The notes beneath the pieces are model-generated. The model made no database searches. It saw nothing but the letters and a program-made list of their open reading frames with translations, and was not told where the DNA came from. The translations under genes and the position numbers were made by a program. A stretch of 64,000 nt of DNA from Camellia lanceoleosa. Lineage: Eukaryota; Streptophyta; Magnoliopsida; Ericales; Theaceae. Position 1 is the stretch's first letter, and each line of letters starts with the position of its first letter. The stretch is from NCBI GenBank assembly GCA_025200525.1, contig CM045761.1:42788190-42852189 (forward strand). Direction: 5' to 3'. This document shows, one piece after another, positions 47,101-55,809 of the stretch.

Positions 47101-50100
47101 ACCTCAACTTCTCTCTAGGTATTGATCTAGTAGGGGTTGTCTCCTCACCTTTGGCCTTTACAAAAAAGTTGTTGATCGTCGAGGGCTTCATTTTGATCCG
47201 AAAAGTTCAGAGTTTTGAGCATTTTGGTTTTGGTCTCTTCTCTCATTGTAACTCCGAATTCGAGGTAGGGATTCCTACTCACTCTTATGGTCTTTGACAT
47301 AGAGTTTTGGTTGTTTTGATAAAGTGTTGAAGTTGAGTGATTTTGGGACTTAGGGTTTCAAAATGTTAAAAGAGGGTTTTGTTATTTTGATTCTAAAAAG
47401 TGTTTTTTTTTTGGGTTTCAAAATAATAGTATTATTGTTGGTTGTTGATATTTAGACCATTGGGTCAATATTGGAAAATGGGGTAGAAAATCCTAATTTG
47501 TTGTGTAAATTAATTGGCATAATTAATTTGGAAAAACTGTGGATTTATGAAATTGACTCATTATATTGTGAAATGGTGGAGTTGGATTTATTAATCGCTC
47601 ATTTTTTATCACATTGATATTTTATCTGTTGGAGCTTTTATTATCTGTTTAGAAATAATTGCTTGGGCTACCGGTGGAGAGTAGTTTTGATTGTTGTAAA
47701 CAATGCATGATGATTAGGCAAACTAAAACTAATCGATTGAGTATGCTATCGAATATAGCGACGAGAATAATACATTAACCTTATGTATTGATTGATTATA
47801 TATGATCTATGTTTATATACATGTATTGTGTGGGAGGAGATAGGGGATGTACTCCACGGTTTAGGAGAAGATACGAGATGGACCTCTAAACCGGACGTTT
47901 GTGTGACATTGATACAGCACTACAATGTGTATCAAGCGTTGATTGTGGAAATGTTTGAATTGATTTGATATAGCATTAAAATGTATATCGTTATCAATTG
48001 TGAAGTGTAGAAGTGATCCTATGTTATGTTGATACGGCACTAAAATGTGTATCTTCCGTAAAGAGTGGATATAGCTAGTATGCTTATCTGTTGAGATGTT
48101 GATATAGCTAATATGCATATCTAAAGTAAAATGGGAAACGTTTGTTATGAGTCACGGTCTCATGTAAGTTGTTGGCCAGGTTCTGAGCCGTTGTTGTAAA
48201 TTGTGAATTTGGCAAGAAATGGAAAATGGAATGAAACATGGACATAGTGGTCATGTAATGGACATGGATTATGAATTGATTTATGGGAATTAAACATTTA
48301 TCAATTGCTAATGTCTTAGTTATTGCTCATACTGTGTTTAGCATATCTCTACTAGGCGTTGGCTCACCCTTTATGGGACCTTATTTTCAGGTACAGGTAG
48401 TATGTCACCTCCAAGGACATAGCTTGGATGATGATGAGAGTTAAAGATTTTTTTTTTTTTTTAAATTGATTGTATTACATGTTTATCAAGCCAAGGGTTT
48501 ATTTTGTATAGAGTTAGTACTCTTCTTTTGTGTAACCAAGTGTTAACTTAGAAAGCTGTAAGCCCGTAGAGCATTTGCTTTTGTTGTTAACATGTAATAC
48601 TGTTGTAAGAACTACTCTGATGAATAGAAATGGTTGATTTCTCTTATATCAATGCATGTTTAAAATGATGGGTTTTATGTATTATTTTGAGAGCGTTACA
48701 TGTTGTCTTCATTAATAATGGATTTTTTATTTTTAAAGTAAAAAGTGAAGAGGCTATAGACAAAATTTTGGAAGATGGCCCCTATTACGTTGGGACTAGA
48801 TTGATTGTTGTTAAAAAATGGCAACCTGAACTAAAACTAACAAAGTGTGAATTTTTGAGTGTGCCGTTGTAGGTGGAGTTGTATAATGTTCCTTTGGAGC
48901 TTTGGACTGAAGAAGGTTTGGGTTACATTGTTAGCATCATGGGAACTCCTCTTTATTTGGATGAACCTACGTTCAAGAGAAGCAGACTTACGTTTGCGAT
49001 AATATGTATTGAAGTGCCAGCAAATAAAGAGATCCCTAAGACTTTCAAAATAAATTTTGGTTATGATGACCCATATGAGATTCAAGTTGAGATTCCATGG
49101 AAGCCTCAAAGGTGTGATGTTTGTAAGACTTTTGGTCATACCACTAATTTGTGCCCTCAGAAACCAAAGACTTTGAACCCTCCATCTTCCAAACAAGAGT
49201 AGAGAGTCAAGAAAACTAACATACAATTTCCAACTAAGTGGAAAGTGGTGAAGAAAAAAAGGAGAGATGGTGGGTAAGGTTCAACGACAGTAATAAACAA
49301 AGAGGGGGAGACGCAGCGTTTCACCCTATCAACATCTAATACTTTTGATGTCCTTGAATCATGTGATATGGAAGAGTTGGGGAATGAAGAATTAAATGAA
49401 GAGTTGTTGTGTCAAACGAAGAGCCTAAAAGTAGAGAGAGTCTATCTCTAAGTGATCCCATTAATGGGGAGACTACAAAGGAGGATAACAGAAGAAAACT
49501 CAAAGCGAAACTTCATTATTTGAAGAGTGCTGGAGGAAAATTTTGAATCCTTTGTTGTGTATGTTTTGTTTGTCGTCTATAGGCTTAGTTTGTTTCTTTT
49601 GAGGGAGTAATTTGGTTTTTGTTTATGTTTATTCTCTCTACAAAAAAAGTGTATTGAACTTCATTATATATATTTCTTTTTTATTTCTTTTTTAGTTATA
49701 ATATGACTTGCTTATCCAAAAAAATTTAGTTATTGAGCGATGAATTCATGGCCAAAATTATCCAAAAACACATCTCCGTAGATAATGCAGCATGTTTTTT
49801 TAACATCCATAACTTGAAACAATAATCATAAGGGGGAAAAAAGTGCAAATGAAAACTCACAAATTGGTAGAGGGGATAGCAGTCGCAGAAAAACACGATC
49901 CTCTTCAAATCCAAAGCAATGGCCGAATTTAAGCCTTCAATCAAAGCCTTGGCCTCGGCAGCCTGACGATTCTTCCCATTCCCAATCAGAGGCTTCCTCA
50001 ACTCGAAAATCAATTCGTCTCTGGAATCGCAAATCGCGACTCCAATCCCAGCCAACGAGACATTCGAACCACTGACTCTCTCCTCGCTCACCAAACCCTT

Positions 50101-50619
50101 GAAATAAACCCTAAAAGTTTCGGATGCTGCTACATTCGCGCCTTCTTTCGACGAGCCCTCCCCGAAGGGCCGCTCGAAATTCTCGCCGAACTCCTCCCAC
50201 TCGTCATCCGGCATGAGCTCAATCTCGGAAGCGACTTTGTAGTCGTGGATTCGGCGGAAGAGATCAATTTTTGCTTTCTTCATCTCGGCCTCCGTGATTA
50301 TGCGATCGCGACATTCGCGCTCGAATTTCTCCAGCTCTTCGGTCTGGAGAGAAGAAAAGTTGAAGACTTTGTCTTCGTCGTCGTTAGTGATCAATTGAGG
50401 CGGAGGAGCGGAGGTGGAGGCGGAGGCGGAGGCGGAGGAAGGTTGGAGGGAAAGAGAGGCGGTGATGGCTTCCTGGATTTGGAGTTGGAAAGCGAGGTCG
50501 AGGTCGGACTCGAGGACTTGCGCCGCCATGAGTTCGCAGCGTTGCTCGGCGGCGATGACGTGGAGGTCGTCGTCTGGTTCGGTCGGAGTTGTAGTAGTAG
50601 TGGTGGTCGTCGTCGCCAT
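31965..50619 (-). CDS. RBR (RING-IBR-RING2) E3 ubiquitin ligase, three exons with a 15-kb first intron
   Basis: The coding sequence is complement(join(31965..32154, 33839..34611, 49861..50619)): 1,722 bp, 573 residues. Introns are GTGAGT...CAG (34,612-49,860, phase 0) and GTGCGT...TAG (32,155-33,838, phase 2), and the reading frame holds across both. The N-terminus has a threonine run, an acidic/helical region, then an RNase H-like fold at about residues 169-300 (GIGVAICD, AEAKALIEGLNSA, VFFCD). RING1 is about 323-371, the IBR 409-463 and RING2 492 to about 530, with the presumed catalytic Cys505 in ELAAGCYHMTC. A very acidic tail of Asp, Glu and Tyr follows. RBR ligases take ubiquitin from E2 onto the RING2 cysteine and then pass it to substrate. 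All zinc ligands I could check are present, so the gene looks functional. This architecture is known in a plant RBR subgroup; the substrate is unknown. Confidence 0.92.
32155..33838 (-). other. Intron 2 of the RBR ligase gene
   Basis: A 1,684-bp GT-AG intron. It contains one PIF/Harbinger-type MITE (33,120-33,340); the remainder is unremarkable AT-rich sequence. Open frames in it are short and not conserved-looking. Confidence 0.85.
33117..33343. mobile_element. PIF/Harbinger-type MITE (221 bp, TAA duplication)
   Basis: The element is 33,120-33,340 with ends AGCCTCGTTTGACAA and GTTCCCAAATGAGGCC (inverted, imperfect), flanked by TAA on both sides. The interior is a repetition of CAAAAAGTCA-like motifs. 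A related sequence lacking clear ends is at about 35,870-35,970 in intron 1. Confidence 0.7.
33839..34611 (-). CDS. RBR ligase gene, coding exon 2
   Basis: It encodes residues 254-510 plus two bases of codon 511. It starts VIGRWPPKQRK after a CAG acceptor. It contains the end of the RNase H-like region and RING1 (CVICLEDVDVGQMF, CLHRYCFSCMKQHV, CPHEGC). The IBR follows (CPYPKC, CTKCQGLFCINCKVPWH), then the first half of RING2 including the catalytic-type cysteine of GCYHMTC. Confidence 0.95.
35990..38115 (+). pseudogene. LINE ORF2 (reverse transcriptase) remnant
   Basis: Many short stretches in all plus frames match plant LINE polymerases in order. They are QIDLFLMRR (about 36,010), a pre-RT stretch (36,200-36,500), NYRGI (about 36,990), QFGF near 37,050, a TYDRVP-like motif (about 37,175) and LFALVMNEF (about 37,400). 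Then come the catalytic box read as FTDD (37,456-37,467), a GVLCDHSIPIKLEGKFYGTA stretch (about 37,755) and MYGSEC (about 37,830). Stops and frameshifts are frequent, so this is an old copy. The endonuclease domain and a 3' tail are not seen. It lies opposite to the host gene inside intron 1. Confidence 0.82.
38865..39925. repeat. Direct repeats (TATCTGA...GTCCATGTAAC) flanking a MITE
   Basis: A stretch at about 38,865-38,912 and one at about 39,875-39,922 share CACGTATC/CGTATCTGA and GTCCATGTAACA. They are diverged direct copies about 1 kb apart, and a related CGGACACT-rich stretch lies at 38,638-38,690. They may be the edges of an old element. I cannot classify it. Confidence 0.35.
39096..39672. 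mobile_element. Tourist/Harbinger-type MITE with CCACC-rich core (TTA duplication)
   Basis: The element is 39,099-39,669 (571 bp). It starts GGGCATGTTTGGTAATATTT and ends with the inverted GTGAAATGTTACCAAATGACACC-like sequence, flanked by TTA. The core (39,245-39,510) is an imperfect ACCACC / CAACCACC repeat that keeps two plus frames open without being a gene. Confidence 0.72.
40280..40565 (-). mobile_element. 5'-truncated LINE, 3' end
   Basis: The minus frame 40,560-40,375 gives PLCLICLLWLERKRHIFQG, the C-terminal segment typical of plant LINE ORF2. It runs into a short 3' UTR with AATAAA-like sequence and an A-rich tail (T run on the plus strand near 40,285-40,300). Only the last part of the LINE was inserted. 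It is not continuous with the LINE remnant at 36-38 kb, which is on the other strand. Confidence 0.75.
40625..40770 (-). mobile_element. tRNA-derived SINE with 10-bp target duplication
   Basis: The body is 40,635-40,760, flanked by TGTCATGACT at 40,625-40,634 and 40,761-40,770. On the minus strand it has a box-A-like TTAGCCCAGTG and a box-B-like GAGTTCCAATCCC about 35 bp apart, as in tRNA-derived polymerase III promoters. It ends in an A run (TTCTTTTTTT on the plus strand). Confidence 0.85.
41205..41660 (+). pseudogene. Ty3/gypsy protease-region fragment
   Basis: The frame 41,211-41,405 encodes a segment with VIDMGSCTNIESGDDVKKLG. It resembles the gypsy retropepsin start (aspartate, a glycine shifted by a substitution, SCTN, LGLK). 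In another frame at about 41,405-41,465 comes a HILLGCTWDYD-like stretch (the LLGRPW site), and at about 41,590-41,650 a pol-like YLDVLLTWQNR. Frames change several times. The sequence after 41,690 has a TATAAATAT box and could be LTR-derived, but I cannot set its ends. Confidence 0.6.
44050..44135 (-). mobile_element. Extremely truncated LINE insertion (52 bp) with 17-bp duplication
   Basis: The insert 44,067-44,118 is mostly a T run (A tail of a minus-strand insertion) plus about 25 bp of 3' UTR-like sequence. It is flanked by CATAGCAAACGCCTCTT (44,050-44,066) and CATAGCAAGCGCCTCTT (44,119-44,135), differing at one base. This is the mark of target-primed reverse transcription that stopped almost at once. 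Confidence 0.75.
44206..44386. repeat. About 90-bp tandem duplication
   Basis: Two adjacent copies share CACTCTCTGTGTCTTCCTC-like and CCAAAACACCRTCTATGC-like stretches and are about 85-90% alike by eye. They are non-coding as far as I can tell. The frames around them are chance. Confidence 0.75.
45707..49202 (+). pseudogene. LINE ORF1-like protein: DUF4283 domain plus CCHC zinc knuckle, broken
   Basis: The N-terminal frame 45,707-46,162 carries a basic RRSTRIRGAPKF motif. After a TAG the same frame continues at 46,178 into DUF4283 (HWENALVGYFIDKRFPFHYV). At 46,526 it is broken by a solo LTR and resumes at 48,701 (INNGFFIFKVKSEEAIDKIL, VVKKWQPELKL). One more TAG (48,870-48,872) precedes the segment ending in a CX2CX4HX4C knuckle (CDVCKTFGHTTNLC). 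In plant LINEs this protein binds the element RNA. It could instead be called a domesticated zinc-knuckle gene, but the stops and insertion argue for a dead copy. Confidence 0.8.
46527..48705 (+). mobile_element. Solo LTR inserted in the LINE ORF1, 5-bp duplication TGTTG
   Basis: The element is 46,532-48,700 (2,169 bp), starting TATAGCGATCCCGAT and ending GAGAGCGTTACA. TGTTG flanks it at 46,527-46,531 and 48,701-48,705 (seven bases ATGTTGT are in fact shared). Removing it restores the DUF4283 reading frame. It holds a GC-rich cluster of CTCGAGCGGG / GCCGGCGG motifs (46,715-46,990) and a late CTAGGCGTTGGCTCACC stretch with a TTTTCAG (48,350-48,390) common to long gypsy LTRs. The orientation is inferred from that stretch. 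No internal genes. Confidence 0.8.
49861..50619 (-). CDS. RBR ligase gene, coding exon 1
   Basis: It encodes residues 1-253, from ATG at 50,619 to the donor at 49,860/49,859. The ATG was chosen because related proteins start MATT-like. The frame is open upstream to an ATG at 50,751, which would add 44 residues with no acidic residue. The exon holds a glutamine/alanine-rich helix (AEQRCELMAAQVLESDLDLA), a low-complexity serine/alanine stretch, and most of the RNase H-like domain. The exon ends exactly at YQF, where family members continue with a GRW motif, which exon 2 supplies. Confidence 0.92.
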
Positions 50620-50760
50620 TGGCGATACCAGAGATTGGTGTCTCTGAGGGAGAGTGAATGCGTATAGGTGAGATGCGGGAGAGTGCGAACGCGTGTGATT
50701 GAGAGTGACGCGTACTGGTTGGTTAAGTTTCCAGGCAATGCTAGGATTCACACATGTTTG
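50620..50760 (-). promoter_or_regulatory. 5' untranslated/promoter-proximal region of the RBR gene
   Basis: The region upstream of the ATG is CT-rich on the coding strand and has two ACGCGT palindromes 19 bp apart start to start (50,689-50,694; 50,708-50,713). These match the CGCG-box core recognised by CAMTA factors. No clear TATA box is seen. Further upstream (50,761 on) the sequence turns AT-rich. Confidence 0.4.
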
Positions 50761-51489
50761 GTAGGATTCACACTATGCGATTTTTTAAGTTATAAAATAA
50801 AATAAAAGTAGTGATTGTGATTTTTATTTTTATTTTTATTTTTTTGGTATAAATAAGAAATAAAAAATAAATAAATGGTTGTAATTTTTTTTTTTTTATT
50901 TGGTTAGATTTTATAAGAAAAAATGAGAGAAATTATTTTATGTTATAATACTAAAATAACCTTTTTATATTTTGTTAATCATTTTATTTCTTTTATTTTT
51001 ACAGAGATAAAATTGATATTATAAAAATATAAGAATTTGTTGATTTCTTTTCTCTCTCAATCTCTCCACTTTTGGAAAGATTAAAAATGATGGTGATAAG
51101 ATAAATGGGTTTCTTTTTGTTTTTCTCCATTTCTCTCAACTTAAGTTATCAAAATAAGTAAGACAAATACATATCTCTCATTTCTTTTCTTTTCTCTCCA
51201 AATCAGTCAATCCAAACATAGCAATCTTCGTTCGGCATTGGTTTTTTTGGTTCGCTTTTTTATATTGAAATTTGTTTAATTTGACTTTTTTAACCTTATT
51301 TAATTTATTTTTTTATTTTTTTAACTTTTATGAAAGAAAAAGTATAATAATTATGATTTGAATGTAACATTTTGTCTTATTGGCTCATGCAGTCAAATTT
51401 TTTTTTTTATATTTTTTTTTAGCCAAAAATCTAAAACCAAACAATAAGTTTAAATTTTCTATCAAATAGATAATTAAATGTCTTATATA

Positions 51490-51945
51490 GATATAGGATC
51501 TATATTTTTGTGGACCATACACCTATAAAATTTGGTACTTGGGTCGCTGTTGTACAGTTAAATGGGCTTATTTCGGGGTTCATTTCGATAATCTAAACCA
51601 TTTATATTTTAAAATACATCAAGTAGAATATATTTGTAAAAAATCAAATTAATCAGATATCGTTAATCCTTTCATTCACTCACATTCATATTCATTTTAA
51701 TATTTTAAATCACAATTATTATTTATTTTTGTAAATACAAATGTGAGCGGATGAATGAGTAAACGATATCCGATTAACTTGATTTTTTACAAACATGTTT
51801 TCCTTAATATATTCTAAAATATAAATTATTCAGATTATTGAAATGAATCTTAAAATGAACCTATTTTATTGCACAACAGTGACTACTCTGCTGATACAAT
51901 AGTCCCTCCAAATCCTAAAATTTGGGACCATAGTATTTTTCTAAG
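51490..51945. mobile_element. Foldback MITE with about 160-bp inverted arms
   Basis: The left arm (about 51,535-51,692) and right arm (about 51,734-51,894) are inverted copies around a loop of about 40 bp. Shared blocks include TTTGTAAAAAATCAAATTAA, GATATCGTT and TTCATTTCGATAATCT with scattered differences. Outer parts (TGGACCATA; ATGGTCCCAAATTTTA) also pair loosely. The exact ends and target duplication were not resolved. Confidence 0.75.
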
Positions 51946-51975
51946 TTTCCACACGAATCAAAAATAAATAAAAAA

Positions 51976-52120
51976 TGTTATATGCATTAATTAGTATATT
52001 AATTGATGATGTGATATAATTTAAGAAATTTTGATATTTATAATTTGTATAATGAGTGAGATTAATAATAATATTATAATTAGTATTAATGTACTAATTA
52101 ATATATGTAAATTTTAGATT
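51976..52120. repeat. Second, AT-rich inverted repeat
   Basis: The stretch TATGCATTAATTAGTATATT (about 51,980) is mirrored as an inverted copy near 52,085-52,112, with a loop between them. It is probably another small foldback element; the AT-richness makes this uncertain. Confidence 0.45.
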
Positions 52121-53145
52121 ACTACTCTGCGGACAAATTATTGGTTGGCACATGATGGTCTAAGGTATGAAATTCACAAATTTATTTTGAAAAATTGAAA
52201 ATCTGAAAAGATATGATAAATTATACTATTGGTGATGGACATAGTTATGTATCGTTACTAAACCAATCAATAATTGTGTAGTTTAGGAGGACTCTAAAAA
52301 AAATTAAGGAGAAATTTTAAAAAAAAAAAATTCTTTGTTTGGTTTTAATTTTTTTAAAATTAATTTTTTTAGTATTTTTTTTTTAATATTTTAACTAATT
52401 TTTTTAATCTTTAAATACACTTAATATAAATATAATTAAAAAGTATAACCTTTGTGAAAAAAATACTTTAAAAAATCACCAAATCCCAAAAATATAATAT
52501 ATATATATATAAATTTAGTATATTTTCATATTCTTTTATGTTTATTGATTTTTTAAAATATTTTTTTACAAATATTTTACTTTTTAGGTATATTTAGGTT
52601 AGGTATATCTAAAAAGTAAAAATTTGCTTAAAATATTTAAAAAATTAACTAAAAATAAAAAACACGAAAAATAAAAATCTCAATTTTCAAAAAATTGAAT
52701 TTAGAAAATTAGAACCAACTAATGTCAAGATTTGATTTTTGTAATAAAATAATCTTTTAGTTTATAATATTTTTTTATTTTTAAGTAAAATTGACAAAAA
52801 AAATTAATTATTAAATTCAATAAAAAAATAATATTTTAGACATTTTTTCATACATCTTCATTGAATATAACAACTAAAACACCCATTTTGGATCAATTTT
52901 ACTTAACGAAATAGACAAATTCTTTAAATTAAAAAAAATCAAAAGATTAGGACTTAAATTGAAAAAAATTAAAAATTCGACATTTATTTTGTTATAAAGC
53001 TCAAAATCTATAAAAAAAAAAAATTCCAAAATTTTATTTGGTTCAAATATAAATCTATATATCTTTCATAATGATTTTTTTTTCTTCATTTTTATTAGCA
53101 TATCTATATCTACCATTTTTAATAAAAATAATTTATATTTTTTCA

Positions 53146-53363
53146 AATAATAAAGGTTAATTACACCAAAAACCCCTCAACTTTAAATCTGTACATGTTC
53201 ACCTCCTCAATTATAAAATCGTACAAATATACTTCTTTTTAAGGTATTTTAAAATGGACGAAAGTGATACATTTTCTTAGTTGGAATGGTCAAAATGTAT
53301 AAATTGGTAAAACGATACTCGTTGATAGTTTGGGGGTCTTACTGTAGTTAACCCAATAATAAA
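53146..53363. mobile_element. Short MITE (200 bp) with 9-bp flanking repeat
   Basis: The element is 53,155-53,354, starting GGTTAATTACACCAAAAACC and ending with the imperfect inverse (GACCCCC... TTAACCC orientation). It is flanked by AATAATAAA at 53,146-53,154 and 53,355-53,363. A 9-bp duplication suggests a Mutator-like MITE, but the AT-rich repeat could be partly chance. Confidence 0.7.
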
Positions 53364-53540
53364 TTAGTGTGGTTGAATTTTGAGAACTTATTTTTCTATA
53401 AAAAAAATAAAATAAAAATTATAAGCTATTTAAAAAAGGGCACTCGGTCCGTAAATTTAATTTTGATTTTTCTTTGTACAAAAGTCCATACTCTAAAATA
53501 CTTTATCCATAGACACAAGTTCCTATAAAATGACCAAATT

Positions 53541-53543
53541 ACC

Positions 53544-53580
<37 letters not shown>

Positions 53581-53586
53581 GTATAT
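53541..53586. repeat. (CA)n(TA)n microsatellite
   Basis: About ten CA units pass directly into about eight TA units. Confidence 0.9.
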
Positions 53587-53589
53587 TAT

Positions 53590-54870
53590 TTCCCAAACCA
53601 AACACTAAACAACCCCCATCTCTCTCTTCTCTCATCTTTTCTCTTCCCTTTCATATCTTAGATCTGGGGTTTCTTCTTCTTCTCATTCCACCGCCGCAAC
53701 CGACGACGGCGACAACCACCAAACCTCGACCCCTCTCTTTGCCACATTCTCTCTCTCTTCTCTTTGACCTAGCGGTAACCAATGATCTTGATTTCTCAGA
53801 GGCTTTGTTTTGATCCACGTTTGTTAGATCCATCGTAAGATTAACGAGCATCCATCAAATCCACCAGCACTACCATCCATCTTCACTTGTATCTACATAT
53901 CTTTCTGTCGCCGTTGTCGCTAGAAACGGCAATAACGATAGTGGATTAGGTACCGAAAGTGAAGATGATCAACGGAGAAGGAAGATTGGAGATCACGTCT
54001 TAACCACAATCCTAGGGTTTCAAACTCGATTAGGGTTTTGAGTTCAAATTTGATTACCACCACCACTACTATATTACTTTTTTTCTTCAAATTGCAATAG
54101 AGATCACATCATGTCCAATCAGTTCATGTTCAAAAAAACACCAGAAAATTTTTCAGGATTGGTTCATGTTCGAAGCGTTAATTAGTACTTTACCTTGTTC
54201 TATTTTTTTGGTTTGAACAGATCTATCTAGTATTGTTTTTGGTTCAAAAAGCAAACAGATCTATTTTTTGAATTTGAGATATATAGATCTGGATTTGTGG
54301 ATTTCAGAAGTAATTTTATTTATTTTTTTTTTTTGGTGTTGTAGTTGTTGTTGATGAACAGATAGAACAAACAAACAAATAAGATCTGTGTTGAATTTGA
54401 ATCAATCATAGAAATGGAGACATATAAGAAAACCTTTTTTTAAAAATTTTTTTAGTTAACTTGTTTTTTGGTGTTGTTGTTGTTGTTGATGATTGCAACA
54501 AATAATTAAAAAAGTTTTGACTCAGATTTTCAACGATCAGAGTTTCAAAAGATAAAAACAAATGCTAGGTTTGGGTTGTTTTTAAGAAAAATTTTTGGGA
54601 AAAATTCTCTATAAACAAATTTTTAAGAGTAATCAGATCAAACAAATTTTTTTAAAAAAAATCTCAAAATTTTGTTTGGTTATCTACTTTTCAAAATCAC
54701 TCTCTTTCTCTCATATACATCAAATCAATCACTTTTTTTAAAACTCTCTTCCCAAAACAATTTTCCAAAAACTATTTTTAAAAAAAGGCAAACTAAACAA
54801 GTTTTCGTAATTTTTATCTCAAAAACTACTCTACAAACACAAACCAAACACATCCAAAGAGATTCAATTT
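53590..54870. other. Gene-leader-like sequence without a coding region
   Basis: 53,590-54,060 is CT-rich and GC-richer (TCTCTCTTCTCTC, CCACCGCCGCAACCGACGACG) with AGGGTTT motifs, resembling a plant 5' leader and first intron. No open frame of credible length follows, and 54,170-54,870 becomes AT-rich. It may be the edge of an old element or of a dead gene. Confidence 0.35.
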
Positions 54871-54879
54871 TTGATAGAT

Positions 54880-55135
54880 AGAGAGACGGAGACAAATAGA
54901 TTTAAACAGTTAAGGAAAAAATGAACAAATAATAAATTTTGGGCAGATATTTGAACAGATAGGAGAAAAATTGAATAGATAATAAAATTTGGACAGATAT
55001 TTGAACGGATAAAAAGAAAAAATTGAACAGATAGTCAAAAAATTAAACAAATAAAAAAAAAATATTTGAACAGATGGTCAAAAAAATTAAATAGATAGTT
55101 AAAAAAAATTCAATAGATAGATAAGGAACAAAATT
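54880..55135. repeat. Degenerate AACAGATA repeats
   Basis: At least eight copies of GAACAGATAG-like motifs separated by A-rich spacers of 10-25 bp. Non-coding. Confidence 0.6.
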
Positions 55136-55809
55136 AGAAATAAGATATCCTCTAAAATAATAAAAATATTTCTTATCAAATTATTTCACAAACGGTGGAT
55201 CTCCCACTAACAAAAAAATATTCATTAGACCTAATGTCTTAGACTATTATTAAATTGGACTTTTCAATAATTTTTTCTTTAAAAAATAATCCTAAAAAAT
55301 ATATTTATTAAATTTTTAAAAGTCATTTTTATCACACACAAAAATCATATAAAAATGAAGAGTTTAACATATATGGTATCTTCACAAATAGTACATAATA
55401 AATCATGGTATAACTTGCAAGTGAATGGTAATAGAATTAATTTTTCAATAAGCATGACCTCTTAGAGTATCTCTAACGGTTTACGATTTTTTTCATCAAA
55501 TCTGAGTAAAAAAATGACGAGTTCCTCAATCTGATATGAGCCACTCCAATGGTTGCACTGTAACTTTCATCAAAAGAAAGAGGACGTCCGACGGGATAAC
55601 TGGCCGGTCAACCAGACAAGCAATTGAAAAAAAAATTTCCCTTCATTTCGTTTCCTATTTCTTTCTTCCTCTATTAAACCTTTTCCTTTTTTTTGCCTTC
55701 AATAATGATTTCCTTTCAGAAACTGACATAAACACATTAATCCATGTACCATATATTCGACAAGAGGTTCGTTATATCTACCATCAACCATAACTGAAAG
55801 CACAGTATA

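Larger units (their letters stand above)
45010..49690 (+). mobile_element. LINE (ORF1 type with DUF4283 and zinc knuckle), interrupted by a solo LTR
   Basis: A GC-richer leader (45,010-45,700) is followed by the ORF1-like frame (45,707-46,526 and 48,701-49,202) and a T-rich 3' stretch with TTTGTTTATG-like sequence (49,540-49,690). No reverse transcriptase follows, so the copy is deleted for ORF2 or is a non-autonomous derivative. It ends only about 170 bp from the splice donor of RBR exon 1. Exact ends and target duplication were not found. Confidence 0.65.
34612..49860 (-). other. Intron 1 of the RBR ligase gene (15,249 bp)
   Basis: The limits come from the GTGAGT donor after exon 1 and the CAG acceptor before exon 2, with phase 0 on both sides. 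The intron is mostly transposon-derived (separate entries). Stretches with nothing assigned are about 34,620-35,990, 38,120-38,860, 42,070-44,040 and 44,390-45,000. A half-terminus GGCCCTGTTTGGTT at 42,697 resembles a MITE end but no partner was found. Confidence 0.85.
50761..53145. other. AT-rich intergenic region upstream of the RBR gene
   Basis: Long A and T runs and no gene-like frame. It holds two foldback elements (51,490-51,945 and about 51,976-52,120). The remainder, in particular 52,140-53,140, is low-complexity AT-rich sequence in which I recognise nothing. Confidence 0.6.

Noticed and set aside
50245..50667. 140-residue plus-strand frame with a glycine run
   Set aside because: Exact antisense shadow of RBR exon 1 (threonine codons of the sense strand).
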